Positions 1 through 13,854 of a DNA stretch of 64,000 nucleotides are shown here, piece by piece (positions within the stretch are counted from its first letter, which is position 1; every line of letters starts with the position of its first letter). The DNA is from Anopheles merus. Taxonomy: Eukaryota; Arthropoda; Insecta; Diptera; Culicidae. The position numbers and the translations under genes are program-made. The notes below the pieces were generated by a model, which was not told the DNA's origin, ran no database searches, and saw nothing but the letters and a program-made list of their open reading frames with translations. The DNA lies in NCBI RefSeq assembly GCF_017562075.2, contig NC_054084.1:25606246-25670245 (forward strand), given 5' to 3'.

Positions 1-163
1 AGAAACTGCCGCTAGAACTCGAAAACAAGTGAAAATAATGCATTTTTTAGGCTGACATTGAGGGTGCATTTGTTTATTTTGTTTGGTTTCTTTATTTGCT
101 TGTACACGAGTTTTCTCTAGAATGATCCCCCTAATTCTCACAGGGTTTACCCTATTAGCCATA

Positions 164-557
164 AGGCCTCGGGGCCATGGGGTTTCTCAATGCTCATTTT
201 CTCAAGCACTCATGAGTGCTTTTGAGAAACCTACGTTCTCAACGTTTGTCGAATCGATCGAAAACAAAATCGAGAATCTTTGAGAATCTTTGAGAAAGTT
301 GACGATTCAGCTATCGGCTAACTGAAATATAGGCAATTGTGCAAACATCACTTTGGAAAATGTATTCAATGTTTATAATTGAAAAAATGCCATCAAAACC
401 TTTTTTTTATTTAAAACTCCAAATAAAGCTTGAGTGGCTTAATCAGTTTCTCAGAGTGAGAAAAATTGACAACGGCCACGAGCTTGCGTCTGAGAACAAG
501 TTTTGAGTGCTTGAGAATGATTTCTCAGCTTGAGATAGCCCCGTGGCCCTGCGGCCT
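164..557. mobile_element. Inverted-repeat (MITE-like) element
   Basis: The two ends are imperfect inverted repeats. The left end reads AGGCC-TC-GGGGCCA-T-GGGG and runs into TTCTCAA blocks. The right end, read on the minus strand, is AGGCC-GCA-GGGCCA-C-GGGG followed by CTATCTCAA and CTCAAG blocks. The interior is about 340 bp and AT-rich, with many short TTGAGAA or TTCTCAA units, and no coding frame of note. I do not see a clear target duplication (left flank CATA, right flank ATCA), so the superfamily is not settled. It could instead be a hairpin-forming fragment of a larger element. Confidence 0.45.
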
Positions 558-1872
558 ATCATTTCTGTGCACAAAAATCGTATCATTTGAATTGTTACAA
601 CAATGAGTATTTGGAGTCAGCATGTGACGGTGAGTCTAATTTTAACAGTGAATTAATTGAATCATACATTCAGACTTGACCTTTGCCAGTTAAATTTTCA
701 CGCCTTTGAAAGTTACATAAATATAATCTCATTTGATTCTCCACACCAACCTGTAGCTCATTCACACTGAATTGAATGATTCATGAGTAAAACAATTCGT
801 TTGAGAGTTGAATATCGGTGCGTGATTTTCCAGCCCACGTGCACTAGTATCTCACTCACAGCGAGTAATCTCAGTTGCAAGTTAAGTAGCATTTCTGTAA
901 TGAAATGTTGATGGAAAGTTAAATCTTCATGACGAGTAGCTACTCACTTTACTGTAGTTTTTCATGAATGAAATATTTTAGGATTCTAACCATTTTTTTA
1001 AATGGAGTTTACCAGTTGACAACTGATATCATATCAACGCTCCATGCACATCCACGTACCAAACCCCCCGAAGCTTGGACAAAATGTAAATTGGTTGCAT
1101 ACTCAATAAGGTTTGGGTATGGTTGAATATTTCACCGATTGAAGTGTAAATATTAAAGTGTAAAGTTTTTGGGGAAAAAATCTATAATATAGAAGTTATA
1201 GGTGAACACACGTGGTTGTTATTATATTTTTCTCATGCGTTTTATTATAACGTGAGCTGTGAAGCAAAAACGATGCTTACGCTTACACGATCAAGTAGAA
1301 AGAGAGCGTATTTGCTCGTCTGCTCTCTGACAGCCGCAGAGTTCAACCGAATGAAAATACTATGCTCTAACTATTGTCGTGCAATATTGTACCAGTTATA
1401 CCAGATGCACTTTTATAACTTGGAATTTATGCCCAATACAAAATCAATATGGCGGAGTTTGAGTATAAAAAATATAAATCGGATAAATATTGATAATATA
1501 AATTGATGCACTGATTGCATGAATTGATGTATGAATTGAATTGAATTTGAATTTATTGAACAGTGTTTTAAGTTCTGCTCAGTACTTTTTTGACAAATCA
1601 CGCTGTTTTGTTCTAATGATTTTGCAGTTAAACTCCTATGTTAGTTAAAAGCTAAGTGAATGAATTGTCTCACCTAATAGTTACAATCATGCTTTTTTAT
1701 AGATAGAAAACAAATAATCTTCTGTTCCTCTTCTCCTCCCAACAGAACTTTCGCAATTTCGCCACGCTCAATCGATGCAGCAGTAAAGCAAGCCAGGATA
1801 ATAACATTATGATAACTGACCAATTCCACTAAAGAGCGTTCGGATGAAGATGACCGCCACGAAATCAATTGA

Positions 1873-1891
1873 ACACACACACACACACACA
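1873..1891. repeat. (AC)n microsatellite
   Basis: Uninterrupted AC dinucleotide run of about nine units in non-coding DNA. Confidence 0.95.
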
Positions 1892-4800
1892 GACCCATAT
1901 GAACCCAAAGCTTCATAGCGAGAGCGCACAATAATGAACCCCCGGAAATCAACCTCAATGGCAGTGAGCATAATTAAATCCACTTTACCACCGACAACGC
2001 TGGGCAGCCGTGTTTGCTACCCCTATTGTAGAGGGTTCCATTCCCCCATTCGACTCTGCTCGGCGGTTTCGATCCCTCCTCCTTTCCCTTTCTCCCTTCT
2101 TCACTGCAGTGGCGATTTGCCAAGGGTTGGGTCATTACTGGCGCTGCTGTTGCTACCACAAGCAAGGCCAATGTTGTCCGCACACGGTTCACCTCTGCCG
2201 GTATCATTAGTCAATGGGGTTTCAATTGGTTCTGGTTCGACGGGGGAAGCATTGGGCGGGGGGCGTTGGTAGGATATTTAAGCGTAGCAAATCGATTGAT
2301 CATCGTCGATACAGCTTCGGGTGAGGTGTGGCGTTTCCCCACAGGATGCACTGGAACGCTGGTGCGCAGGTGGTAACCGGTCTGTAATCACTGTTCAATC
2401 ATGGGCAATAACATATTCGATATCCCCAAAATGTTTTCCCCATCGCACGGACCTCTCCCCCTCAACCGGACGCCGAACGCCGTTGTTTGGTTTCCGCTTA
2501 TTGTTTCGCATCGTTGTGATGCGGTGCAGCAGCAAACGGTCGCCGGTTTGCTACCATAGGCCATTCATATATGCAGCACGCGATCACACCAGCAGCAGCA
2601 GTAGCGGCAGCAGCAAAAGGTGCTGAATCGTGCGAAAATATGCATCCAGCTGGTTCTTGGGAACTGGCAGGGAACAGCGGACAAAGAGAGCGTGTGCTTC
2701 GGGACGTTCGTTTTTCGAGGCGGGGTGGAAACAATATGAATCAATAATTTGCATTTTGAAGGTGGAACTTGCTGGTCGGCCTGGCCTGGTTGAATGGATG
2801 GGTTTTTGTAAAATGGATTGTATGGCATGTATGTAAGCGTGCGGCTTCATAAAATATTCGATGCATTGTTTTGGTTGCAGCTGCACGGTGAGGGTCATTG
2901 TTGGGAAATGTTGCACAATGCACTGCGGCAGTGGTGCATAATGCTTCACAAGTAATGGCGTTATTCGTTGGAAAATATTGTTAAGATTCAGAATGCGCTC
3001 GCAAATTGCGTTTATTTATAATACTTTTACTCCATTGAAGCAACATTACCTATATATAGGGCTTAAAATTTTCCCTTCGTTTCATCTGTTGGGCACTTTT
3101 TGCCGTACTTTTTTTGGATTTACAACTGACGTTTAGAGTTTATTGATTGAGAATGTAGATAACTATTTCGATGGTAGGAATTATAAAACAAAAAAATCAT
3201 ACCTCAACATGGTTTACTAGAGCATTAAAGCCACATTTTCAGCGAAGGATCTGGTAACTTTGTACACATCAGAGTATAATAGTAGCGCGAATGTAATATC
3301 ATGAGCTGTGCTAACACATTTCACCATATTCCCAAACGTTGTGCTTGTTTTTTTTTTTCATTAAAATCATTGCTCTGTACGCTTGCAGGCTCCCTAATTT
3401 TGGATGAGATGTTTGCCAAACTTCTTTGTTTGGATTTATTAACACGGCAACAACAACAAGACTCGCGTTTCAATACGCCTCCGAACATTATTCAATTTTC
3501 GATGCACAAAACAAGCATGGCGAATTGCAGCAAGGGCCAATAAACAATTCGCCTCCCCGAAAAATGGAAAGCATTCGCAACCGAATGTTTTAGTCTGCAC
3601 TTTGACGAACCACTTTTTGCGCGTACCTCGTACAAGCGGCACCAAAATCACGGCCCCGCCACATTATTATTCGCGTGAAATGTTTGTGCATGCGGGTGTT
3701 CAGCTTTAGCCGGTACGTGACGCAGTGCCGGTACGCCTTTCCCGATCCGGCTCGAAGGACCACGATTTTGGGCAAACAGTTCGGCCCAACCATGCCCTGT
3801 TTCCCGTTCCCATCTTTGTAGGGGTCGTTGCACGATCCTTCTCTGCAGGTAGTAGCTGGTGGGTAGCAGAAAATTTGGAAATTCAAATTGCGCCTAATGG
3901 GATTGGTCCGGCGCGGTGTCACCTGTTGGCAGAGGGACCGACTTGACAGTTGAAGTGATTTTTGCATCTGGAAACGTCGCTGGGCGAAGCAGCGAGCGTT
4001 CCGTTTCGGGCACCGCCGGGAATCAGCATAAGGGTAGGCCTTTTCCAAATGAGTAATCTGGTCCCGACCGGCCTGCAAAAGGTTTCGTGCGAATGTGCGG
4101 GTTTGCGAAGCAAAAAAAAAACCTCCCCGTTGGACAGAGGGATAATTTATGCTCCTGCGAGACGAATGTTGTGTTGATCCCGGCAGCCAACGGGTCACGT
4201 TGAAGTTGTGCCAAACAAACGGTCCCCCGAGAATGTCGTCCACCCAAATGACCTACCCCCAAAGGGGGAAGGATGGTATGAGATGAGGCTTTGTACGCAT
4301 TCGAGACCGGAATAATGATGGAAATGAGCACCAACGAGATAGGACGCCCGTGTGTATATACCGTCCGAGCATATGTGTGCGTGTGTACGGTCATCATTTG
4401 TCAAACCGGTGTTTGGTTCGAGCCGCTGAGAGCCCCTGGGGCAGCTGGCTGTACGGCTTTGCCGGTGCTACCCCCGGGCGATGGGGACCTTCGGGGACCC
4501 GGAGTGAATTATAATAAAAAGCAAATAACAACCATCCCCGGGTTCGTGATGATGAGTGAATATTCATCAATTTAATTTCATCAACCAGTGACAAAAGTGA
4601 GTTCCAGGAATCCGGTTTGTCCCTGGGCCAGCATCATCCACCATCCGGTTCTCTGTCCAGCTTTTGTCGTGAAATGAGTAACTTGTGTGAGAGACAGGAA
4701 TTATACGCACCGGAAGGAGATAATGTAGAGAGAGAGAGACAGAGAGAAGCAGATAAAAAAGCAGGATGCTAATGCGTTGGGCGTGCGAAAGCTTGACGAT

Positions 4801-5235
4801 GGTGGATAATTTAATTTGACAAGCGAATCGAGGTCAAGCCGGTGAGCCGGAATGGTGCTGCGAGCGGGTTCGATCTGGATGTGTAACAGTGTGAAAGCAA
4901 AAAGAAAGCCCCAGCTGCCAGCGAAAACCGGGTTTACCGTACCGGGAAAATCAAATCCTCGCTCTCTCCCCTTTTTATCATCTTGCGCGGAGGACAGGGT
5001 CGACGGGGACGGGAAGCGTTTGGTTGGTTGGTTGGAAATGTTTTTAATGAAAATTGTGTCAATTTTCATTAGGAACCCGGTGGTCAGAAGATAAGGCAAA
5101 TCTGGGCTGGGAGGAGGCTTTGCTGTGCCTGCCAGTGCCACCCGTCTCAACACCTCCAAGCAACGATGGGATGGTGTAACTGTGAACCTGCTGCCCGTGG
5201 GTGTACATTTAAAATTACTTACTTACCCGTGTTCG

Positions 5236-5256
5236 GTGTGTGTGTGTGTGTGTGTG
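5236..5256. repeat. (GT)n microsatellite
   Basis: Uninterrupted GT dinucleotide run of about ten units. Confidence 0.95.
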
Positions 5257-6708
5257 GCCGCAGTGAACGAGTGCTTTACCTCAAAAGCGGGCTTAATAAA
5301 GGGCACGATCGGTAATTGTGTGCGGCTCACCCGTTCCATCCGCACCAGGGATGATTAATAGTAATCAGTCGCTAACGCTACTAGCCTAGGTTTCGGTGCG
5401 TTTGGAGAGGATTAAAAGCGTGAGGCTGCCTAGGTGGGGGGGAAGGGGGTGGGGATGAGAATGTGTAATGAGGAGACAGATTTAATGCAGATCATGGCCA
5501 AACACCGCAAAGGAAGGGAAAGTGAGAGTGTGCGTATAACTTTTAATTTAGCTTTAGCTGTGGAATGAGCCGCACAATGGAGGGTAGAAGGGTGGATATT
5601 AATGATCGTTGAACTTTTCGAGGTGCAATAAAGGTGTGGTGGAATTTGGAGTAATATAAAAGGTTTTCATATTTAGGTGTCAAGCGCTGGGAGCTTTACA
5701 AATATACAATATAGTTTTAACATATAGATTGAACGTAAAGAATTTTGACAGATTGATAGATAGATCAGTAAAACAGGCTAACGATATTGTTTTAAAACTA
5801 GATAAAATTGTAATAAAAAAATGTTACTCATGTTACGAAAAAAGGATAAATACTAAATTTGTATAAGACATTTTAAATTTATTTCATTTGCACTTAAATT
5901 TGGTAAAAACTCTTATTAATTTAACTGGAAAATGAAACAGAAAGCAATTGCCTAAAAATGCAAAATATACAATAATAAAGTAGTGTTCAAAAATATGAAA
6001 ATAAAAGACATATAAATGGAAGACATTTTTAAAATTTAATGAATGAAAAGAAATTAATTTCTATTAATCTCAATAAAAATTTCTTTGGGTGGTGTGTTCT
6101 TTCAAGAAAAAAAATTTGAGCCTCAAATCAAGCACTCACGTCAATTTTCATTTTAGAACGCTTCTCATGTTGCCATCGCTTCATCCCTTCATTCTTGCAG
6201 CGTTGAAAATGAACAGCAAACACAATTCAATGGATCACAGCCCGTCTAATGGGTAGATGAAGTTTAATTGGCCAATTACCTGTCGGGCTCTACACATACA
6301 ATTTAACAGCACAGAAGAGACTAACAAAAAAAAAAAAACAAGTTCAAAAATTGGCCCGAGCATCATCATGAACTGCAAGCGCAAAAGCATTTTAATAATT
6401 ATCCTACCCTGCACTCAGCTCGGCCACTCGGAAGCCCTCGGCGCCAAGGTTAGTTGGAGAAATAATTCCCCATTGCCCCGTCCGCGCTGCGCCCCAACAT
6501 CAAAGAGCTTCGATTTGGCTGCCCGCTTGGAAAGGAGTAGTTATAACGAATTCATGAAGCACCCGCTTCGTTAAGACGAGTGTGGAGGGTTTTCTTTCGT
6601 TCGGGAAAGCGCTGCCCAACGCTGCGTACATTGTATTGTCGAAAGGGGCGGCAGAAGCGGCAACAGACGGTATTGGTGGTGGTAAAGTTACTCTAACGGT
6701 AGCATCAA

Positions 6709-6725
6709 ACACACACACACACACA
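6709..6725. repeat. (AC)n microsatellite
   Basis: Uninterrupted AC dinucleotide run of about eight units. Confidence 0.95.
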
Positions 6726-9011
6726 TGGTGAGTACAGAGAGTGCAGCTATCTGTTCACATTATCGTACGTTTCGGCCGCTTTGCGCAGGGAGGAAGTGGT
6801 GGGTCAATTTACGTTTCGGTAACGGTAGGACGGCAAGAGCCAACCCGAGGCCCTCTTCGAGCGGCTCGTACAAAGTCGTCTGTATAATGCAAAGACTCGC
6901 TCGGATAAGGACTAATCCTTGAGATTTATTATGAATCATGAATATTTGTTGCTCATTCATCGCATCCCAAAATGTTGCCTCATCCAGCGGGGGACGCGCG
7001 CACGCTCGCTTTGTGGAGCAACGATTCACGGCGGAGGCTGGGCGACCTTCTTGGCCGTTTCTTGCGCACTGGTACACTGTTTCCTCCATCATCATTCTTG
7101 CTTCCCTTTGGTGGGGAAGAAGGAGAGAAGAGTGCCATCAGCGGTTCCTGGTATAGCTTCTTGGACAAAAGGTTCAAAGCCTCGACAAGGCAACGCAAAC
7201 GGGCAACTTGGTATCCGGCCCGGTGCTTAGACGGAATACCTCGTCAACCCCAAACGCCTGCAGGCCAGCGCGGTTGGAATTCACATTCGTTCCGAGCGAA
7301 AAAGGGACACTACAATCTTGGACGGGGCATTCCGGGAAGGGTGATGTGCTGTAGCGATGTATGTGCCACGCCGCCCCGCGCAGATACATCCCTCTTGCCG
7401 CTGTGCGAAACCGTCCGATTTCTCGGACCGGACAATCTGGGAGCGCACAAAGGTCGGCCGAAACTCGCCTGAAAGCAGTCTTTCAGCAAAGTTGTTTGAA
7501 AGCGATCTACCTTCGGGTGGCGAAGCTGTGTGGTATTTTGTGGAGGCCTGCAGGCAATAATGGAAACGGGATCAGGATGGCTTACCAGGGTCCTGGACCG
7601 GATATTACGTACGGTGGTGTATGTGTGTGAATGTCTGTATGTATTTCGGTGAATAGCTTGAAGGAAGGAAAGTGAGAATGAAATTGAATTAACATTCAAA
7701 TTCGTAAGCTCTTTTCATTGACGCATACTGATCCGAGCGACTAAGCCCTAAGAGGAAAAGGAGGAAATGGACACAATCCCGCACACACCAACACTCTTGC
7801 ACATACAACTTTCCCTCGTGGAGGAGAGTGTGCATCATTGGCATAATAAATACCATCATCAAATCCTTGGTTAAGGATGGGCAATTCGAAAAAAAAGAAA
7901 GAGAAAGACAATTTCACTCCTATGTGTTAGAAGTGCTTTGTGTGTTTGTGTTACGTTCGGGAAGGCTCGAATGCAAATGCCGTTCGTCTTATGCTTTTTT
8001 TTGTTTCCACAAGTGGCAAACGAGCATCCCTTCAATTGTCACTCAAACCAAAGCCGACCCCAGTTGGTACAGGCTCGTTGCCGTGCCTCAAGGGATGGGT
8101 CATTATGAATTCTTTCCCTTTTAGCCGACCTGCCAAGCAATCGGAGCATATTTTGCCTGCCAAGGCATGGGGACAGGGTCTTCGTAGAATCGAGAGCCCT
8201 GCACGTGTGTGTATGCAATAGTGGGTGTTGAATGTGCTGACACCTCGCTCGGATGAGTTGCCCGGACGAGATCCAATCGGCAAAGCTTCTACAAAGCTAC
8301 AATCTTCATTCGGCTAGGGTAAGAAAGTGAAGCTTTTCTCTTACTTTTCCGTCAGCTTTGCACCATCATTGTATCGCTCCGAGTGGGAAGAAAACGTAAG
8401 CGGAACACACAACACAATGGTGAAATATGAAAGTGAAGATATAAAAACAGATTTCCCACAGAGGAGTTATTATCGTACCGGTGTGGGCTTTGGCCGGGGC
8501 ATTATGATGAATACTTTACTATGTGACAATTTGCCCCCGGAGGGCCAGTGGTTTGCCCACTACCAGTGGCCTTCTACCCAACTAGAAGGCGATCGTTAAG
8601 GGCTTAAAGGGAGCAGTGCAGGGTAGAGCAACTTTAAAGAGAGTGCACAGGAGAGAATGCGTGGTAGCTTGTTGTTGTTTTTCTACCATGGTTGTCTGGG
8701 AAATAGTGAGCAATACATTTTCACTTCCACTGATAACAGCATCGTGGATATATGAAAAACTTACCACACAGCAAAGTTAGTCCTGCTCGTCTGTCAATTT
8801 TTCCCCCGTCTTCATCGTTGGCAGAAATGCAGCAAACGCCTCGCCGTACGCAGCTCGTGGGAACATTAATTTGAGGCAAAATTCATTTCGTGCATGATAG
8901 TAAACAAAATACAAAACACGAAGCAAGTAATATAGCACCACACATGCCACGCATGCAGCATGCATAGCATAGCATACCGTTTAGCATAGCAGCGTTTGCG
9001 TTAGCCGGGAG

Positions 9012-9633
9012 TAGTGATGGGAAAAGTTGGCAAAAATCCGGAGTCGACTCCGATCCGACTCCGATAAATTCGGAATCGACTCCGGAAGGTAGGTCCACGC
9101 TGCAATATCCGGAGTCGTTTGGAATCGTCCGGAGTCGTTCGGAGTCATCCGGAATCGTCCGGAGTCGCCCGGAGTCAGAGTCGTCCGGAGTCGTTCGGAG
9201 TCGTTCGGAGTCGTTCGGAGTCGTCGGAGTCGTTCGGAGTCGTCCGGAGTCGCCCGGAGTCGCCCGGAGACGGAGTCGTTCGGAGTCGTTTGGAGTCGTT
9301 CGGAGTCGTCCGGAGTCGTTCGGAGTCGTCCGGAGTCGTTCGGAGTCGTTCGGAGTCAGAGTCGTCCGGAGTCGTTCGGAGTCGTTCGGAGTCGTCGGAG
9401 TCGTTCGGAGAGGTTCAGAGTCGTCCGGAGTCGCCCGGAGTCGCCCGGAGTCGGAGTCGTTCGGAGTCGTTCGGAGTCGTCGACTCCGGACGACTCCGGT
9501 CGACTCCGGACGACTTCGAACGACTCCGACTCCGGGCGGATCTAGTGGTTCCATTTTGCCGGAGTCGGACTCGAACTAACAATAGTCGGAGTCGGATCGG
9601 AGTCGTGGGTGCGCTCCATACAGCACATCACTA
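9012..9633. mobile_element. hAT-like non-autonomous element carrying a satellite array
   Basis: The element is 622 bp, starts TAGTGATGGG and ends CATCACTA, so the outer 8 bp are perfect inverted repeats. It is flanked by an exact 8-bp direct duplication, GCCGGGAG, at 9004-9011 and 9634-9641. An 8-bp duplication plus a terminus fitting the pattern T/C-A-R-N-G is the hallmark of hAT transposons (family knowledge). No transposase frame is present, so it would need an enzyme supplied in trans. Nearly the whole interior is a tandem array of GGAGTC-type units. The frames open across it on both strands follow from the repeat having no stop codon and are not genes. Confidence 0.75.
9036..9608. repeat. 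GGAGTC-type tandem array (10-bp unit)
   Basis: The core from about 9112 to 9478 is a run of a 10-bp unit, CGGAGTCGTT, with variants ending CC or CCC and a few 8-bp or 6-bp short steps. From about 9480 the sense flips to CGACTCCGG-type units, so the array contains an internal inversion and could fold back. It lies inside the hAT-like element and probably grew there by slippage or unequal exchange (inference). Confidence 0.9.
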
Positions 9634-9641
9634 GCCGGGAG

Positions 9642-11165
9642 TATTGCACCGTACGAGTGACCATGCGTCTCCATTAGCGGTGGGGAAATGAAAAACGAGC
9701 ATGGTTTCATAATGAAAAATCCTTTTCCTTTTGCTGGTGCTACCATCGCAGCGTGGCTGGACAGTCGAGATCGTGCATTGCGTATACGATGGTGATACGG
9801 ATGATACAGTTTCTGAGGTGGATCATATTTTGGGGAGAAAGAGGACGTGTTGGTACTGTTAAATGAAGACGAATTCGTTGGGGTAGAATGATGTGTTTTG
9901 ATTTTTTGTTGTTGATGTTTTGCTTTTATTATGCCACTGTTTTTCAATATGCTTGGCACATATAGTCGAGTGTGCATTCTAATGAACTGCGACGTTCATC
10001 ATGTGCACGTTGCTATAGGAAAAGTTATGGTCGTGAATCAACATTACTATTTTATTGAGAATGGTTTTGAAAATTTTCTATTTTTGTTTGATATTTAGCC
10101 AAAAAAAAAAACTTATTTCAAAGTCATTTTAGGCTTGAGTCGTGCTTCAATACAGTTCTGATTTGTATCATCTGCATTTCTGACTGAACATTTTCTGTAG
10201 CGACACACTTACTGGAATTTGGGGCAAGAGTGTTAGAGGGGTAAAATTGCCACAAAGCATGTTGTTTGCTGTCAAAAAATATACATTGTTGTGGAGTGTA
10301 GCGATATGCTGAGCTATTATGAGCGGATTTTGCTCCGGAAAAGCTAGCCAGCAGCTAGGATATTGCAGTACAGTTCGTAGCCAAAAAGGGTACATAGGTG
10401 GCTGAAGACATGCAGTCACACACCAATGCCACGAACGTTAAAATTTCAAATTATCCAAGCAATTGTTTTATATTGCTCAGGTGGTCGTCTAGCCCCAAAT
10501 ACAGTTATTAATTCTTTCTGAGATTCATTTATAAGTGAAGAAATACGTGTAAAATGCTATGAGATTTAAATCGGATCTTGATAAACAGATTTTTGGTGAG
10601 TTACAGTATGAAATGCTTAAGGTGGCACACTTGCTCCAAATTCCGCTACGTTGGAGAGAGTTTCAGCCATATCCCTTGAATTCCAAACGAACAACATTCG
10701 AGCTTAGCTATAAACAAATTAATTCAAATGTTGGATAAATGTTTACATATTTTAAACATTTGACATGAATACTTGTTTCACAAAACTAAAAGAAAGTTTT
10801 CAATATTAAATCATTATCATCATATAAAATTAATCTTTATTTGGTGACAATCTGCTACAGTTACATACAAATACAGCCATAAAAGATCACACCACAAACA
10901 GAGGGGTTTGTGCTACGCTCCTCTCATCCATCCATCATGTTGACCTGGTTCGCGTGCAGCTGAACGTACAGCATATTATCAAGATTTCGGTGCAGCAGTG
11001 CATCCTTTCGGGCGCTTGCAACCGCCACCTGCTGTCCATTGAAACACAAAGTCACATCACGGTGCCAAATTGCCTTAACTCCCCCTTGGCCGGATGAAGT
11101 AGTTCGTTTGCATTTCGATTCCGGATGCCGAAAGCTGTGCTGTGTTTAGTTACAGCTCACACACA

Positions 11166-11205
<40 letters not shown>

Positions 11206-13854
11206 GAAGAACAAAGAGGCACTGTAAATATGCATCTCTTGCTTTGTCTCGGTATGCCAGACTGTTTGTGCGTGGCTATGAACAAAGTCTGCGCTAAAGC
11301 TAATCTTCTCATCGCATCCTTACCCATCTCCAGCGATCGTGTTTCACTTACACACATACACTCACACACGGTGGCAGTGTTTGGTAATGTCGACCGGGAA
11401 ACTAAATTACGCTTCCCGTTGTCCTATTGCTGCACTGAAGGTAGCCCTGGACTGTGGGCCACCCCAGGGGTGTTAAAGACCGCACCGTGAGCCGGCATCA
11501 TCCCATTCTGGTAGGAAAAACATCACGCCTCTTGGCTGAAGGGACCGATGCGATGAGACACAAGGTTTGGCCTCATCTTTCCTGGAGGGATGAGAGAAAG
11601 GCAAACCCCCGTCCTACCGAGTATGAGCTGCATTTGCATGGCGTGTAGAGAGAGGGAGAGAGATTGAGAGGGACGAACGGGGGTGCAAAAGATGATTGTG
11701 TTGTTTAGCACCGTCGAACCGTTCGTTTCCGGGGTTAGGGCCGAGCCCAGCTCCTTCGCCCGTACGTCATGCTTAAGCGGAAGGTAAATGTATGCAACAT
11801 CTTCATCAAAATACGATCTATGTCCCGTTGCCTTGGACGCACCATCAACCTTACCTTGATGGCGATGTTGCCGTTTTCTACGTCGGATGCTTTGTCAATT
11901 CTTCTCTCGTTCGCTCGCTGCATAAGCATCTAATTGTATGCATAGTGCCGAACCACGATTATCCTCGTCAACGTCAGCGCTGTCGCTGTCGTCGTGCCGG
12001 CAGTTGTCGATTGAAGCCATTTTGGTTTCCTTCTGACGAAAGGCACTGGCGTAGACCCTGGGCGTGAGGGATCTTTCACGACGCGCAGGAATAACACTGA
12101 CGAACGAAGACAGGCGCCTGTTCCTGTTCGTTAGGTTACGTTTTGCGCTCATTGTTGCTGTCCATTGGAGGAATAGGTGGGACGCACGTAATTTTACTCC
12201 TTGTCGCGTAGCGCGCCAAGGTAGTGAAGCGAACTTGCTGCCAGCCTCGGGCGCTGTAATTTGCATTTATATTGCTGAAATAAAGGATTAAAATTGAGCA
12301 GCACAGTAGCTGGTGGAGGAAACGGCAAAATAGCTCGCTAATTTTAAAACGGAGTCTTCCGCGGTTAGCTGCTACTGTGTTTGCTTCTTCTATTTGATCG
12401 TTTGAATTGTGTGCTTCTTTTACTACTCCCGAACCGTACCACCGTTCCGGCTAGTGGCAGTGAAGCATTGTTGTCGGTAATTCGCATCCTCGCTGCCGAA
12501 CAATAGCTAATGATCGCCTTTGAAGTGATCGTGAAGTATATTATTTTAACGAAAGCAATTTTCCCGCTCCCGTCTTTAGTGTCGGTTCGTTTTGGGGTTG
12601 TTTGTGAATTGAATAGACATCTCCGGGCTGATGGAATGGATGTTGAAAATTGAAATGATCTGATCGCAAAGACCGTTGCGGCTTCCCGATAGAGAATAGA
12701 TGGTTCGTGGTGATTGATTTCTTCTTGTGAAAATTTGTATTTGGGGCAGCTGGGACAAAAAGGAAAAGCACAATGCTAAAAGGATTCACTCGAATTAATC
12801 AGTAATTTTCAGCGGAGGCACCGAACTCGAACGTGCTGCACGGTTGATTCGGCGAAATGTGGTTGTGATGCCCCCCACAGGAAGGGCTGATAAAATAGAG
12901 CCCTGATCCCAAACTTTCCTTGAAATCGTACAATCGTTTGGTTTTCGGTTTCGGCCTGGACGCACCATCCTCATCCATTCATCCATTCATGGCAAAAGAT
13001 AAAACCTATCAAAACTTTTCCTTCAGTTTATCAGCTATTTTCACTCCATCGTGGCCTTTCCAGCTAGCGCCCCGTTGCTGTCTGCTGAAAGTTCGTTGTT
13101 TTGCCACTTTTTGTTTGACAGGCCTCGGCTTGGCTGCTGGCTGGAGTACGGCGTGATGGAGCACGTTCTCACATCACCGGCTGCGAGAGTGAAAGTTTGT
13201 GTGACGAAGGATGAATAACAAGCGGGTGGGCAATGGAAATGAAATTTTGCAAAACAAAGTCAAACAAACACGATAAATTAACTGCGTCGAGCCATACCGT
13301 ACGGAGGTGGCTCTGTTGTGCTGGGCAGGGGTTAAGGGGCAGTGGCTTAGTGCGTTGGTTGGTCTTTGGAAAACAATTCCTGTGAGCTCGCTGTCAAAAA
13401 CCGACCGACGACCGACAGGCAGAAGGGAGATGGATTGTGCTGTGTGATTTACGAACGAGTGAGAAAGTTACTTTCCCCCGAGTGGGTTCTCTAATGGTTT
13501 CTAGCTCAAAAACTGAGTTTTTTTCATAACTGGACATTTAGATTTGGATTTATATCACTGTTCGTTTAGCCTATGGTCAAGTCTATGGTTTGAGTTCGCA
13601 GTCTATGGATTGGTGTTCAATCGTAAATTGAAAGTAGCATCCAATTTTTAAAATAAAAATTTAAACATATATCTTAAAAGCATGTTGCGATACGTATTTG
13701 TTATAAAGATTAAAAAAAAAATATCGCTGTCCTCCGCAGGGGTTTATTAAATCGTGTATTTTTAATTTCATGTAAAAAAACAAGGAAAAATCCCATGTAA
13801 AACAGTTTTTTTTCACTGGCATTTTGGCAATTTTATTATTGATACTGCCCAACG
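9642..13854. other. Gene-free stretch
   Basis: No supported gene. It contains an AT-rich part at about 10,010-10,900 and a long CA microsatellite at 11,158-11,204. The short frames around 11.1-12.3 kb overlap the microsatellite or lack any family signature. Confidence 0.6.
11158..11204. repeat. Long (CA)n microsatellite
   Basis: CA repeat of about 23 units with one T interruption near 11,167; the uninterrupted part is about 18 units. It is the longest CA tract in the window. Confidence 0.95.

Larger units (their letters stand above)
558..9003. other. Gene-free stretch
   Basis: I find no gene I can support here. It holds (CA)n at 1873-1891, a CAG/CAA-rich patch near 2591-2614, (GT)n at 5236-5256 and (AC)n at 6709-6725, with AT-rich DNA at about 5650-6120. 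Chance reading frames are common because the DNA is fairly GC-rich. The longest, at 3590-4243 on the minus strand (217 codons), has several Cys residues but matches no family I recognise. Read as intergenic or intronic. Confidence 0.6.

Noticed and set aside
8883..9634. Long overlapping frames on both strands (223 and 171 codons) rich in Arg, Ser, Thr, Asp and Pro
   Set aside because: They are translations of the stop-free GGAGTC tandem array; both strands are open only because the unit lacks stop codons.
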